Positions 49,906 to 58,365 of a stretch of DNA of 64,000 nucleotides are shown piece by piece. The notes beneath the pieces were generated by a model that searched no databases, was not told the DNA's origin, and saw nothing but the letters and a program-made list of their open reading frames with translations. The DNA lies in assembly GCA_913776615.1 (NCBI GenBank), contig CAJYPK010000056.1:1-64000 (forward strand), given 5' to 3'. The first letter of the stretch is position 1. The number at the start of each line of letters is the position of its first letter. Made by a program: the position numbers and the translations under genes. This DNA is from an uncultured Hymenobacter sp. Lineage in GTDB: Bacteria; Bacteroidota; Bacteroidia; Cytophagales; Hymenobacteraceae.

Positions 49906-51465
49906 TCAGATGGGAAAGGCCGTGCGCAAAAAGAAGCCGGTGCTGGGGTATACCGTGAGGGTGCGAGTTAGTTCGAAGCAAAATACCCGGTCGTAGTACG
50001 TAACCAGGTGCAGGCCCAGCCCAACCGAGGCCAGCAACTGCCCGGGTAGTTGATTGGTAGGCGACTGAAAGCGCCCCAAGCCCCCGCCAGCCAACCCAGC
50101 ATCGACAAAACCATTGAGGTATACGGCCAGCGGCAGGGTATTGACTTTGGGATCGTGAACAAACGGGAGGCGCAATGGCGGCGGCGCCCAGGCCCGCCAG
50201 CTGAGCCCCTGCTGAACCAAGGCGTAGGCCCGGCCCTCTACCACGTAGTAGTCGTAGCCACGCACCAAGGCCTCGTAGCCGAGGCTGCGGGCGTCGGCAT
50301 AGCCGAGCCGGGAGGCCAGCAGGCGAGCCTGGGCCCCTACCCCACCGGCATAGTAAAACTGGTGCCCTAGCTTGAGGTAGCGGGCGTAGCGCAGCCGCAC
50401 CGTGCCGTAGGAGGGCGAGCGCTCGGCACCTACAAACTGGCGCAGCGAAAGGCTAGCCTGAAAAAACTGCCCGGTGAGCGGGTAGGCGAAGGTATTGCGC
50501 TGGTTGTTGGTAGTGACGAGCGTCGCTTCTACGTACTGACGCTGCACCTGCCCGAGCAGGTAGTCGGGATTGAGCTGGTAGATGCGGTCGCTGATCTGCT
50601 CGCGGCGATACGAGACGTCGAAGGCAGAATTCAGCTGCACGGTATGACGCAGCCGCAAGCCACCCGATACGTAGAACCGCTGAAAGGGAAAGGTATCGGG
50701 GTCGGCCTCGGGGAGGCTGCGCAGCCGGTCGTAGAGGGTAGTGTAGTCGAGGTTACGACTCTGGTAATACGAGATCCCGAAACCCACCCCCACCCGGCGG
50801 CGACGACCAAAGCCGGGCACCTCGTAGAACAACTCGTATTTGCGGTTGAAGCCTAGTTGGAGGTTGGCGGTAAGCTGCTCCGCCCGGCCCCGAAAATTGG
50901 TATCAACCAGATGCAGACCGTAGTCGATGCGCTGCCAGCGGTCGGGGCGCGTGCGCCAGCGATTGAAGTCGTCGGCCAGCGACAGGATGGGGATGGGCAG
51001 CAGGTACCAACGCTCCTGCACGCTAAAGAGCACCGTGAGCTGCCCGGTACCACCGCAGCTGGCCTGAACTAGCACAGCGTGGAACAGCTGCAAATTATAC
51101 ACCCGGCGACGATTAGCTTCGAGCCGCTGGGCTAGGTCGGCCACGGTGAGCGAGTCACCCTCGCGGAAATCAAGCTCGGCCCGCAGGATACGCTCGCGGG
51201 TGCGATTATTACCCACGAATAAGATCCCCGATACCCGAACCTTGGCACCGGGGCAAGCGCCCACACGCACCAGCGTGTCGGTAGGTACGACTACTGGCGG
51301 CAGCGCGGCCGGGCGGCCTTCGCGGCTCAACTCGCGCAGGCTATCGGGAGTTGCCGGAGGAAGTGTCGTAGTCTGAGCTGCGCTGATGGTTACTTGCCAA
51401 AACAACCCGAAGGCCAGCAGCCAGCTTACGACGGTGCTATAAGAAAGCCGGCGGCAGTGGTTCAC
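49906..51465 (-). CDS. TamA/BamA-like Omp85 family outer-membrane protein
   Basis: A 519-residue Omp85 relative. A signal peptide (VVSWLLAFGLFWQVTISAAQ) is followed by a single POTRA domain (VRVSGILFVGNNRTRERILRAELDFREGDSLTVADLAQRLEANRRRVYNLQLFH, about 70-125), then a long surface-antigen barrel with YEALVRGYDYYVVEGRAYALVQ, a VRGY-type motif. It is smaller than BamA (837) and has fewer POTRAs, so it resembles TamA-type translocation proteins. It lies between the CBS and nadK genes, where this gene is not always present in the cluster. Confidence 0.85.
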   Translation of the reverse strand: MNHCRRLSYSTVVSWLLAFGLFWQVTISAAQTTTLPPATPDSLRELSREGRPAALPPVVVPTDTLVRVGACPGAKVRVSGILFVGNNRTRERILRAELDFREGDSLTVADLAQRLEANRRRVYNLQLFHAVLVQASCGGTGQLTVLFSVQERWYLLPIPILSLADDFNRWRTRPDRWQRIDYGLHLVDTNFRGRAEQLTANLQLGFNRKYELFYEVPGFGRRRRVGVGFGISYYQSRNLDYTTLYDRLRSLPEADPDTFPFQRFYVSGGLRLRHTVQLNSAFDVSYRREQISDRIYQLNPDYLLGQVQRQYVEATLVTTNNQRNTFAYPLTGQFFQASLSLRQFVGAERSPSYGTVRLRYARYLKLGHQFYYAGGVGAQARLLASRLGYADARSLGYEALVRGYDYYVVEGRAYALVQQGLSWRAWAPPPLRLPFVHDPKVNTLPLAVYLNGFVDAGLAGGGLGRFQSPTNQLPGQLLASVGLGLHLVTYYDRVFCFELTRTLTVYPSTGFFLRTAFPI

Positions 51466-51479
51466 CCGGCAAAGCTACG

Positions 51480-52157
51480 CTAGATGCTGAGGTAGCGCAG
51501 CAGCGCGTCGAAGCGCTCCTGCTCGTCTTCGCCCACGGCGGCCGTACCACTGAACTGGGCCGATACGACGTAGCCAAACCGTTCCAGCGTCGCCGTTATG
51601 CGCGCCAGGTTATCGGTATTGAGACGCAGGGTGAGGCGGATGCGGTAAGGGTCGTGCTCGTCAGCAATGACGTGGGCCGACAGAATCTTGGCGTTGTTTT
51701 CTTCGATGTAGCGACTGATTTGGGAAAGCGAATAATCCCGCTCCTCCATTGTGAGCACCAGGATGCTACCCTGACCCGCTACGCCGGGCACGGGCCCGAA
51801 GGCCGCCAGCGCGTCGCTCACCGTGACGACGCCCGCGTATTCCTGCTGCTCGTCGAGCACGGGTACGAGCTGAATTTTCTGCTCGATGGCCAATTCCATC
51901 ACGCGGTAGAAGTGCTGATCGTGCTGCACGTGCACGTTGGCGTAGCGCAGCGGCAGCTCGGCCAGTTGCGTGTCAGGATTTTCGTAGTCGGCCAAGTCGT
52001 GCTCGGTAATAAGCCCCCGGTAATGCCGGCCCGCCAGAACGGGTAACTGGCCCACGTGAAATTCCTCCAGCCACCGGGCGGCCTTGGCGGTCGTATCGGT
52101 AGCCTTGAGGGGCGGAATCATTTGATTGAGAAGGTCTTCGGCGAGTAGAGCAGGCAT
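51480..52157 (-). CDS. Twin CBS-domain protein
   Basis: A 225-residue protein starting at ATG 52157. Residues ~10-130 carry two CBS domains (LLNQMIPPLKATDTTAKAARWLEEFHVGQLPVLAGRHYRGLITEHDL and VMELAIEQKIQLVPVLDEQQEYAGVVTVSDALAAF), known to bind adenosine nucleotides, and a C-terminal ACT-like part (GSILVLTMEERDYSLSQISRYIEENNAKILS) follows. This stand-alone form is frequent beside nadK in Bacteroidota. A role as a nucleotide sensor for envelope or NAD metabolism is inference. Confidence 0.85.
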   Translation of the reverse strand: MPALLAEDLLNQMIPPLKATDTTAKAARWLEEFHVGQLPVLAGRHYRGLITEHDLADYENPDTQLAELPLRYANVHVQHDQHFYRVMELAIEQKIQLVPVLDEQQEYAGVVTVSDALAAFGPVPGVAGQGSILVLTMEERDYSLSQISRYIEENNAKILSAHVIADEHDPYRIRLTLRLNTDNLARITATLERFGYVVSAQFSGTAAVGEDEQERFDALLRYLSI

Positions 52158-52376
52158 AGATACACAAGCTAAATAGCGGGTAATAAACGAACTACCAGCC
52201 AATCCGAGACAAGCTACCGGCAACGCTACACGCAGACGGCACCAACGGGTCCGGGCCGGCCGCTACGCGGCCGGGCACGGCCCCTTGCGCGGGGATGCAC
52301 GGATAGGACTACTAACGGGGGGGAAAGGTTGCCCACTACGTGCAAAAACCAAGCCGCCCCACGCCCAATATACCCG

Positions 52377-53177
52377 CTAACTCGCTGAACTAGCGGCTGC
52401 CAGCGCTGAAGTCGCGGCGGCCGTGCGCCGCAGAAACGGCGCCAGGGCCCGATTGAACCCTGCGGGGCGCTCCATCATGGGGGCGTGACCGCAATGGTCG
52501 AGGAAGCGCAGCTCGGCCTGGGGCAGCAGGCGGGCGAAATCGTGGGCCACCGAAGGCGGCGTAATGGTGTCGTTGAGCCCCCACACCAGTAGCACGGGCA
52601 CCGCAATGCGGTGCAGGTCGCCAGCCAGGTTGTGGTGCTGGGCCGAGCGCGCGATGCTGATCATGCGCAGGCACTTGGCGTTGGAATTGGTAACGGCGAA
52701 TACCTCATCGACCAGCTCCTTGGTGGCGACGTTGGGGTCGTAGAAGGTGTAGCCGACTCGCTCGCGCACAAAATTGTAGTCGCCACGCTTGGGAAACGAG
52801 CCTCCCATACCGTCCTCAAACAAGCCGCTGCTGCCGGTGAGTACCAGGCTGCGCACGCGGCCGGGACTTTTGAGCGTGTACACCAAGGCGACGTGGCCGC
52901 CCAGAGAATTGCCCAACAAGGTGAATTGCGTGGATAACTGCAACTTATCCACAAACTTTTCCACATAGCTGACCAAGCCGGGTACGGAAGCTTGCAGCAG
53001 CGGCATGTCGTAGACGGGCAGTACCGGAATAATAACCCGGTAGTGCGGCGAAAATTCTTCGACTACGGCCTGCCAATTGCTGAGCGCGCCAAACAAGCCG
53101 TGCAACAAAAGCAGCACCGGCCCCTGGCCTTCATCGACGTAGTCAAACCCGTGCTGCTGCTGGCGGCGAAGCTCCAT
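52377..53177 (-). CDS. Alpha/beta-fold hydrolase
   Basis: A 266-residue hydrolase starting at ATG 53177. The oxyanion HG at LLLLHGLFGALSNW is near residue 22-36. The nucleophile is Ser91 in LLGNSLGGHVALVY; Asp203 (GLNDTITPP) and His231 (DHCGHAPMMERP) complete the triad. The tail is Ala/Ser-rich. It is close to the CBS gene in the conserved cluster. Its DNA includes three DnaA-box-like 9-mers (52930-52965). Substrate unknown. Confidence 0.88.
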   Translation of the reverse strand: MELRRQQQHGFDYVDEGQGPVLLLLHGLFGALSNWQAVVEEFSPHYRVIIPVLPVYDMPLLQASVPGLVSYVEKFVDKLQLSTQFTLLGNSLGGHVALVYTLKSPGRVRSLVLTGSSGLFEDGMGGSFPKRGDYNFVRERVGYTFYDPNVATKELVDEVFAVTNSNAKCLRMISIARSAQHHNLAGDLHRIAVPVLLVWGLNDTITPPSVAHDFARLLPQAELRFLDHCGHAPMMERPAGFNRALAPFLRRTAAATSALAAASSAS

Positions 53178-53285
53178 ATCGGCTATGTTCTTAGTAGCTA
53201 GTGGCTGGCGCGGACGAGCGGCGCGGGCAGGCACCGAGCGCCCCGCGGACGGTTGAAAACCGGTAGCCAGTCACTAAAAATCAAC

Positions 53286-53870
53286 TTATGCAATGTTACA
53301 ACAGGCTATCCAATTTGCCAGCCATTGCAGGCCGTGCGGGGTCAGCAGGGCCTCGGGATGAAACTGCACGCCGTAGAGTGGCAACGTAGCGTGGCGCAGG
53401 GCCATGAGCTCGCAGTCGGTATCGGCCGTGACGGCCAGCGGCCGCAAACAGGCGGGTAGCGTACTCGCTTCCAGCGCCAGCGAGTGGTAGCGCGTAACGG
53501 GCTGGCGGCGCGGCAGCCCAGCCAGCCAGGCATCGTCGCCCAGCAATTCAATCTCGGATACCTTACCGTGCCAGGGGCGGGCAGCCCGGCGCAGCTTAGC
53601 TCCAAAAAACTGGCCCAGCGCCTGCTGGCCCAGGCACACTCCTAGCATGGGCAGATGCTGGTGGTACGCCTCAATTACGGCCAGCAGATTGCCAGCCGTG
53701 GCGGGCGAGCCCGGCCCCGGTGACAGCACGATGCCGGCGAACTCCAACGCCCGTAACTCATCCAGCGACACGTCGTTGCGACGCACCAGTACCTCGGCCC
53801 CCAGTTGGCGCAGGTAGTCGGCCAGGGTGTGGGTAAAGGAGTCGAAGCTATCGAGCAGCAGCAGGGTCAT
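53286..53870 (-). CDS. Glutamine amidotransferase, PabA/TrpG
   Basis: A 194-residue class I amidotransferase subunit. LLLDSFDSFTHTLADYL starts it, the nucleophile is Cys79 in GVCLGQQALGQFFG, and His171/Glu173 (QFHPEA) complete the triad; SPGPGSP (50-56) and KVSEIE (104-109) are the usual family segments. It supplies ammonia to a chorismate-using synthase for folate (PabA) or tryptophan (TrpG). No component I gene is in this window, so the partner and the name cannot be decided. Its start abuts the CvpA gene (18 bp). Confidence 0.9.
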   Translation of the reverse strand: MTLLLLDSFDSFTHTLADYLRQLGAEVLVRRNDVSLDELRALEFAGIVLSPGPGSPATAGNLLAVIEAYHQHLPMLGVCLGQQALGQFFGAKLRRAARPWHGKVSEIELLGDDAWLAGLPRRQPVTRYHSLALEASTLPACLRPLAVTADTDCELMALRHATLPLYGVQFHPEALLTPHGLQWLANWIACCNIA

Positions 53871-53888
53871 GGAGCGGGATCGGAAAGC

Positions 53889-54416
53889 TTACATCGCCCG
53901 TTGGAGGCGGGCGAGCAAATCGTGCGCGAAGGGCAGCACGTAGCCGGTGATTTGTAACGCCAGCGGGGTGGCCTGCCGCACCCAGGGTAGCACCACCGAC
54001 CCCGTGGTGAGGCTGGGAGCCAGCAGCGACAACCCGGCCAGCGCCGTGCCGTGCAGCAGCAGGCTCAGGCCCAACAGCCATTTAAGGCCACCGGCGGCCG
54101 CTCCCGCCAGGTGGTCGAGCACGCCGAGGGGCGTGAGGTGCACGGCCGTTCTGACCATGCCACCCAGCAGGTGCACTCCCCACATAATGCCTACCAGCAC
54201 CAGTAGAAAAGACACCAGCGGTAGTAAGCCAAACAATTCGCCCAAGTAAGAACGAACTACCGGGATGGCGGCACTCAGCAAATACAACCCACCCGCTACG
54301 CCCAGCACAAAGGCCAGCAGCGACGCCGCCTCCAGCACCAGCCCGCGCCGGTACCCCTTGACGGTGCCCACTACCAACGGGAGCAGGAGCAGCAAGTCGA
54401 GCGGGTTCATTGGCAA
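53889..54416 (-). CDS. CvpA-family membrane protein
   Basis: A 175-residue protein with four hydrophobic segments (MNPLDLLLLLPLVVGTVKGYRRGLVLEAASLLAFVLGVAGG begins it, typical of CvpA). CvpA is a small inner-membrane protein first linked to colicin V export; in other bacteria it relates to envelope stress. It is upstream of pabA by 18 bp. The longer repeat region before it separates it from YqeY. Confidence 0.85.
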   Translation of the reverse strand: MPMNPLDLLLLLPLVVGTVKGYRRGLVLEAASLLAFVLGVAGGLYLLSAAIPVVRSYLGELFGLLPLVSFLLVLVGIMWGVHLLGGMVRTAVHLTPLGVLDHLAGAAAGGLKWLLGLSLLLHGTALAGLSLLAPSLTTGSVVLPWVRQATPLALQITGYVLPFAHDLLARLQRAM

Positions 54417-54423
54417 TTGTTAT

Positions 54424-54513
54424 TTGTTAGTGGTTAATTGTTAATACCTGGTAAGTACCGGCTGGGGCAGTTGTGAAACCCGCCGTTGCGCACTAACAAT
54501 TAACCACTAACAA
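54424..54513. repeat. Inverted repeat of TTAGTGGTTAATTG phrases
   Basis: The left arm (54424-54444) reads TTGTTAGTGGTTAATTGTTA plus one A; the right arm 54493-54513 is its reverse complement with one mismatch in 21. The loop is 48 bp. The AT-rich repeats contrast with the GC-rich genes on each side (CvpA and YqeY). Confidence 0.88.
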
Positions 54514-54520
54514 CGGACAA

Positions 54521-54985
54521 TTAAAAATTCGTATTGTTCAGCAGGTTGCTAACGGTTTGCGAGATGGCCTTGCCGTCGGCTTGGCCAGCCAGCTCCCGGG
54601 CGGCCACGCCCATTACTTTACCCAGGTCGGAAGGACCGGTGGCACCCACGCGCTGAATGATACCTACGAGCTTTTCTACGAGGTCGGCTTCGGAAAGCTG
54701 TTTGGGTAAAAACTCCTCGATGATGGCCAGCTCGGCCAGCTCGGTTTCTTCGAGGTCGGAGCGGGATTGCTCCTTGTACGTAGCGGCGGAATCGCGGCGC
54801 TGTTTGGCTGCTTTGATGAGCAGCTTCTGCTCCTGGTCGGGGTTGAGACCGGTAGCGCTGGCACCCTCGGCGGTTTCGGCCAGCAGAATCTGGGACTTAA
54901 TGGATCGCAGCGCCGTGAGGCGAACTTTGTCTTTGGCCAGCATGGCTTGTTTGATGCCGGCGTCGATGGTTTCTTTAAGAGCCAT
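54521..54985 (-). CDS. GatB/YqeY domain protein
   Basis: A 154-residue YqeY-like protein. MALKETIDAGIKQAMLAKDKVRLTALRSIKSQIL starts it and the C-terminal LVGIIQRVGATGPSDLGKVMGVAARELAGQADGKAISQTVSNLL is typical of the GatB/YqeY tail domain, which in GatB binds tRNA. The stand-alone form has no proven activity. It lies between CvpA and an unknown membrane protein. Confidence 0.9.
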   Translation of the reverse strand: MALKETIDAGIKQAMLAKDKVRLTALRSIKSQILLAETAEGASATGLNPDQEQKLLIKAAKQRRDSAATYKEQSRSDLEETELAELAIIEEFLPKQLSEADLVEKLVGIIQRVGATGPSDLGKVMGVAARELAGQADGKAISQTVSNLLNNTNF

Positions 54986-55040
54986 TGAAGAAGGTTGGGG
55001 GAAGGAAATAGAACGAGCTGCCTGGTCGGCAGCAAAACAA

Positions 55041-56072
55041 TCAGCTGCTACTTGAGCCGACGCTCAACTGCTGCACCAAGCCGGCTGGGTCGTCTACGTA
55101 AATAGCCAGGTGGCGCACGGTGCGGTGCAAGCCATAGGGTCCGTGCACGCGCTGCGGCTCGGCCAGGGTGAGCAGTAGATTGGGCGGTGTAAACAGCAGT
55201 CGGGCAGTATTCAGGGTGTCGGGCGCGGCGGCGGGCACCTCCGTTATCGCCTGGACGCTAGCCAGCTGTTTCTTCACTATAGCTACCCGCCATACCAGCC
55301 CGACGCGCACCACCAACGCAGTGCCGGTAAGCAGCACCGGTCGGCAGCGCACGGCCTGCCCATGCGCCAACAGCCATAGTACCGAATAGATACTGAGCCC
55401 CGTGAGCACCCAGGCCCCGCGCGGCCACCAGTGGCTGGCCACTAAGTGGGCCGCGGCGGCTTCCAGCAAGCTTAGCCCGGCGAAGGTGGCGAGCACAGCC
55501 ACAAACCCCGACTTGTGATGGCTAGAAAAAGCTTGCTCGGTCGCACCAGCTTCGGGCGGAGCCCAGGCACCGAGGCAGGCGTAGCGGAACACGGCTAGCT
55601 CGGTAACCACGGCCCCGGTAAGGCGGCCCAGTACCGGCTGGCAGGCGGCGTGGAGGTTATCGATAAAATCGGCGGAATGGTACCGGGCAGCGCGATAGCC
55701 CTGCCGCACGCGCCGCAGCCGCACCAGGCCGTAGCTCACGACCGCAATTTCCCCTACCGCCGCCAGTCGGCCGGCCCAGGCCAGCACCGGCAGCTCAACA
55801 CTGGGTAATAGCCAGTGGCTAAACGCCAGCCCGGCTCCAAACGCGGCCGCTACCGTACTCACTGGCAAGCGGTAGCGCCGCACCACACACAGATAAAATA
55901 ACGTCGGCAGCCCCACCAGCAGGTCGAAAGCCACGGCAGTGGGTAACACTGGGTGCAGGCCAAAATCGGCCCGGTGCACCACGGCACGCTCGATGCCCAC
56001 CAGCAGCACAACCAACAGCCCAAAAAGGAGCAGTGGTCCCAGCCGCGCAGGCAGTCGAAGCGAACTAGTCAT
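55041..56072 (-). CDS. Multi-pass membrane protein of unknown function
   Basis: A 343-residue protein starting at ATG 56072 (MTSSLRLPARLGPLLLFGLL). About six to seven hydrophobic segments are visible in residues 10-275, with a soluble C-terminal tail of ~65 residues beginning near AITEVPAAAPDTLNTARLLF. HSADFIDNLHAACQPVLGRLTGAVVTELAVFRYACLGAW near residue 135 is a striking conserved-looking loop. No family is recognised. The longer frame up to 56195 adds an unlikely basic extension. It is divergent from pdxJ. Confidence 0.7.
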   Translation of the reverse strand: MTSSLRLPARLGPLLLFGLLVVLLVGIERAVVHRADFGLHPVLPTAVAFDLLVGLPTLFYLCVVRRYRLPVSTVAAAFGAGLAFSHWLLPSVELPVLAWAGRLAAVGEIAVVSYGLVRLRRVRQGYRAARYHSADFIDNLHAACQPVLGRLTGAVVTELAVFRYACLGAWAPPEAGATEQAFSSHHKSGFVAVLATFAGLSLLEAAAAHLVASHWWPRGAWVLTGLSIYSVLWLLAHGQAVRCRPVLLTGTALVVRVGLVWRVAIVKKQLASVQAITEVPAAAPDTLNTARLLFTPPNLLLTLAEPQRVHGPYGLHRTVRHLAIYVDDPAGLVQQLSVGSSSS

Positions 56073-56191
56073 AAGCGGAAAGGTTGAACAAGCGAGGACC
56101 GCGCGGCACCCAGCCGCCCGGCAAATGTACCTTGCACCACCGGCACCCCGCCGCTTTCCCGTTATCCCCAGCCCGCCAACTGCCAACGGGT

Positions 56192-56228
56192 GCATCCCCG
56201 AAATCCGCTAAATCCGTTAGATCCGTGG
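56192..56228 (+). repeat. ATCCGTTAAATC phrase repeat, copy 2
   Basis: GCATCCCCGAAATCCG, then CTAAATCCGTTAGATC and CGTGG. It matches the inverted copy at 3541-3576 at about 31 of 36 positions. The GTG start codon of pdxJ lies inside its final bases. Confidence 0.75.
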
Positions 56229-56947
56229 TCAAACTAAGCGTCAACATCAATAAAATTGCTACCCTGCGCAATGCCCGGGGCTTGCACGCCCGCCCCGACC
56301 TACTGCAAGCCGCCCGCGACATCGAGCGCTTCGGGGCCGAGGGCATCACGGTGCACCCGCGCCCCGACGAGCGGCACATCCGCTACCAGGACGTGCGCGA
56401 CCTGAAGAGCATCGTCACGACCGAACTCAACGTGGAGGGCAACCCCACGCCCGATTTCCTGGCTTTGTGCCGCGAGGTGCGCCCCGAGCAAGTAACGCTG
56501 GTGCCCGACGCTCCCGATGCCATCACCTCCAACGCGGGCTGGGACGTGGTGCAGCACCAGGCGTATCTACGCGGCGTCGTAGCCGAGTTGAAAAGCTACG
56601 GTGCCCGCGTGAGCATCTTCCTCGATCCTGATCCGGCCCTGGTGGCGGCCGCCGCCAGCACCGGCACCGACCGCATTGAGCTATACACTGAGGCTTACGC
56701 CCGCCACTACCCTACCGACCGCGCCGCCGCCGTGCAGCCCTACCGCGCCACAGCCCAGGCCGCCGTAGCCGCCGGGCTGGGCCTGAACGCTGGCCACGAC
56801 CTCGACCTGGAAAACCTGGCTTACCTGGCCCAGGAGCTGCCCGGCCTGCAAGAGGTAAGCATCGGCCACGCGCTGGTAGCCGACGCACTGTACCTCGGGC
56901 TGGAAAACACCGTGCAGCTCTACAAACGGCAATTGCGGCAGGGCTAG
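56225..56947 (+). CDS. pdxJ: Pyridoxine 5'-phosphate synthase
   Basis: A 240-residue TIM-barrel enzyme that condenses 1-deoxyxylulose-5-phosphate and 3-amino-1-hydroxyacetone 1-phosphate to pyridoxine 5'-phosphate. The GTG at 56225 gives the standard start (VKLSVNINKIATLRNARG). HPRPDERHIRYQDV with Arg/His near 48-61, then VTLVPDAPDAITSNAGWDV (the catalytic-loop region) and HDLDLENLAYLAQELPGLQEVSIGHALVADAL. The start codon lies inside a phrase repeat. It is divergent from the membrane gene. The pdxJ, hydrolase, CBS, nadK order is the conserved Bacteroidota cluster. Confidence 0.93.
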   Translation: MVKLSVNINKIATLRNARGLHARPDLLQAARDIERFGAEGITVHPRPDERHIRYQDVRDLKSIVTTELNVEGNPTPDFLALCREVRPEQVTLVPDAPDAITSNAGWDVVQHQAYLRGVVAELKSYGARVSIFLDPDPALVAAAASTGTDRIELYTEAYARHYPTDRAAAVQPYRATAQAAVAAGLGLNAGHDLDLENLAYLAQELPGLQEVSIGHALVADALYLGLENTVQLYKRQLRQG

Positions 56948-57035
56948 CCCGGCACCGGCGCCACTTAGTCAGCAGGCCAAGGCCAGCGGCATACCGCTGA
57001 CCCGACTGTGAAGAGCAACCTTTGTACTAGCCTAA

Positions 57036-57078
57036 AACCCCTGACAACTCGCGCTTTACATGCAAGATGTCAGGGGTT
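57036..57078. terminator. Hairpin between pdxJ and the lipoprotein gene
   Basis: AACCCCTGACA (57036-57046) pairs with TGTCAGGGGTT (57068-57078), 11 bp perfect, over a loop of 21 bases. No T run follows on the plus strand, so it could be a mild terminator or leader stem. Confidence 0.6.
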
Positions 57079-57152
57079 AATTCTGTTGCAGCTATACAAT
57101 GCGGCGCTTAACGCCCTTAACTTGCGCCGCAAAACTTTCTCCTCATTTCATA

Positions 57153-58181
57153 GTGCGTTCACGTTTTTACTCGGCTTGGCGCGGTGCGCTGGGCCTGGGG
57201 CTGCTGGCTGGCCTGAGCCTCACCGCCTGTAACCGCTCGGGCCAGGGTGACTCTGCTGGCAACAACCCCGATAGCCTGGCGGCTGGCAACAAGCCCGCGC
57301 CCATCGACACCCTGAAGCTCAAGCGCCTGGCCTTGCAGCGCGACTCGCTCCGGGCCGACAGCATCGCCCGCAAAAATGGGCAGCTGCCGGGGGCCGTACT
57401 GCCCGGGCACCGCATCGTGGCGTTTTATGGCAACATCCGCTCGAAGGGTATGGGTATCCTGGGCCGTGAGCCCAAGGAGCAGATGATGCGCAAATTTGAC
57501 AAGGTGCTGGCCGAGTGGCAGGCCGCCGACCCCAGCCTGCCGGTAATGCCCTGCCTGCACAGCGTTACCATCACGGCACAGGGCGCGGCCGGGGCCGACG
57601 GCAAGTACCGCCTCATGAACTCGAAATCTACCATCGAGGAAACGCGGGCCTGGGCGAAGGAGAAAAACGCCATCCTGTTCATGGACGTGCAGGTGGGGCT
57701 CAGCGACTTGGAGCACGAGCTGCCGAAGCTAGCGGAGTACATGAAGGATCCGACTATTCACCTGGGCATCGACCCCGAGTTTGCCATGCAAACCAAGAAG
57801 GTGCGCCCGGGTAAGAAAATCGGCACTTACGATGCCAAGGATGTGAACTACGCCATCAACTTTCTGGCCCGCATCGTGAGCGAAAACCACCTGCCACCCA
57901 AGATGCTGATGGTACACCGCTTTACCAAGGGCATGGTAACCAATTACAAGAATATCAAGCTCGACCCACGCGTACAAGTGATTATGGACATGGACGGCTG
58001 GGGCGATCCGGTGCTGAAAAAGGATTCTTACAAGGCGTACATTCAGAAGGAGCCCGTGCAGTACACCGGCTTCAAGCTCTTTTACGAGTACGACCCCAAG
58101 CGCCCGCCCCACCACATGATGACGCCCAAGGAAGTATTGACCGAGCTAACGCCGGTACCGCTCTACGTGCAGTATCAATAG
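57153..58181 (+). CDS. Lipoprotein with probable TIM-barrel-like domain, function unknown
   Basis: A 342-residue lipoprotein; the GTG at 57153 starts a normal signal (VRSRFYSAWRGALGLGLLAGLSLTAC, lipobox LTAC with Cys26). The mature domain begins after a polar, Asp/Ser/Asn-rich linker (residues 27-80). Segments RIVAFYGNIRSKGMGILGREPKEQMMRKFDKVLAEWQAADP, NAILFMDVQVGLSDLEHELPKLAEYM, IHLGIDPEFAM and PPKMLMVHRFTKGMV alternate strands and helices as in a TIM barrel, and DPEF / DMDGWGDP resemble catalytic-strand ends of glycosidase-like barrels. No family name can be assigned. It is followed by a strong terminator. Confidence 0.75.
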   Translation: MRSRFYSAWRGALGLGLLAGLSLTACNRSGQGDSAGNNPDSLAAGNKPAPIDTLKLKRLALQRDSLRADSIARKNGQLPGAVLPGHRIVAFYGNIRSKGMGILGREPKEQMMRKFDKVLAEWQAADPSLPVMPCLHSVTITAQGAAGADGKYRLMNSKSTIEETRAWAKEKNAILFMDVQVGLSDLEHELPKLAEYMKDPTIHLGIDPEFAMQTKKVRPGKKIGTYDAKDVNYAINFLARIVSENHLPPKMLMVHRFTKGMVTNYKNIKLDPRVQVIMDMDGWGDPVLKKDSYKAYIQKEPVQYTGFKLFYEYDPKRPPHHMMTPKEVLTELTPVPLYVQYQ

Positions 58182-58195
58182 CCTGATGTTAGGTC

Positions 58196-58233
58196 AAAAA
58201 AGAAGCCTCCCCAGCAACGGGGAGGCTTCTTTG
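58196..58233 (+). terminator. Rho-independent terminator
   Basis: AGAAGCCTCCCC (58201-58212) pairs with GGGGAGGCTTCT (58219-58230), 12 bp perfect, with A/T runs on both sides. It ends the lipoprotein gene. Confidence 0.9.
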
Positions 58234-58365
58234 TTAAGGCCAATCTATTTGTTAGAATGCATGTCAAACGCCCCCGTACTGTTATGCTGAGCTGTGCGCT
58301 TCCCGAAATAGCGAGCCAGTGGTGAGTAGAGAAAGGCGTAACGTTCCCTATCTGACGACTGCGAC

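Noticed and set aside
52158..52376. GC-rich dyads near 52250-52300 as a terminator
   Set aside because: The stems are imperfect and have no T run; nothing firm can be said.
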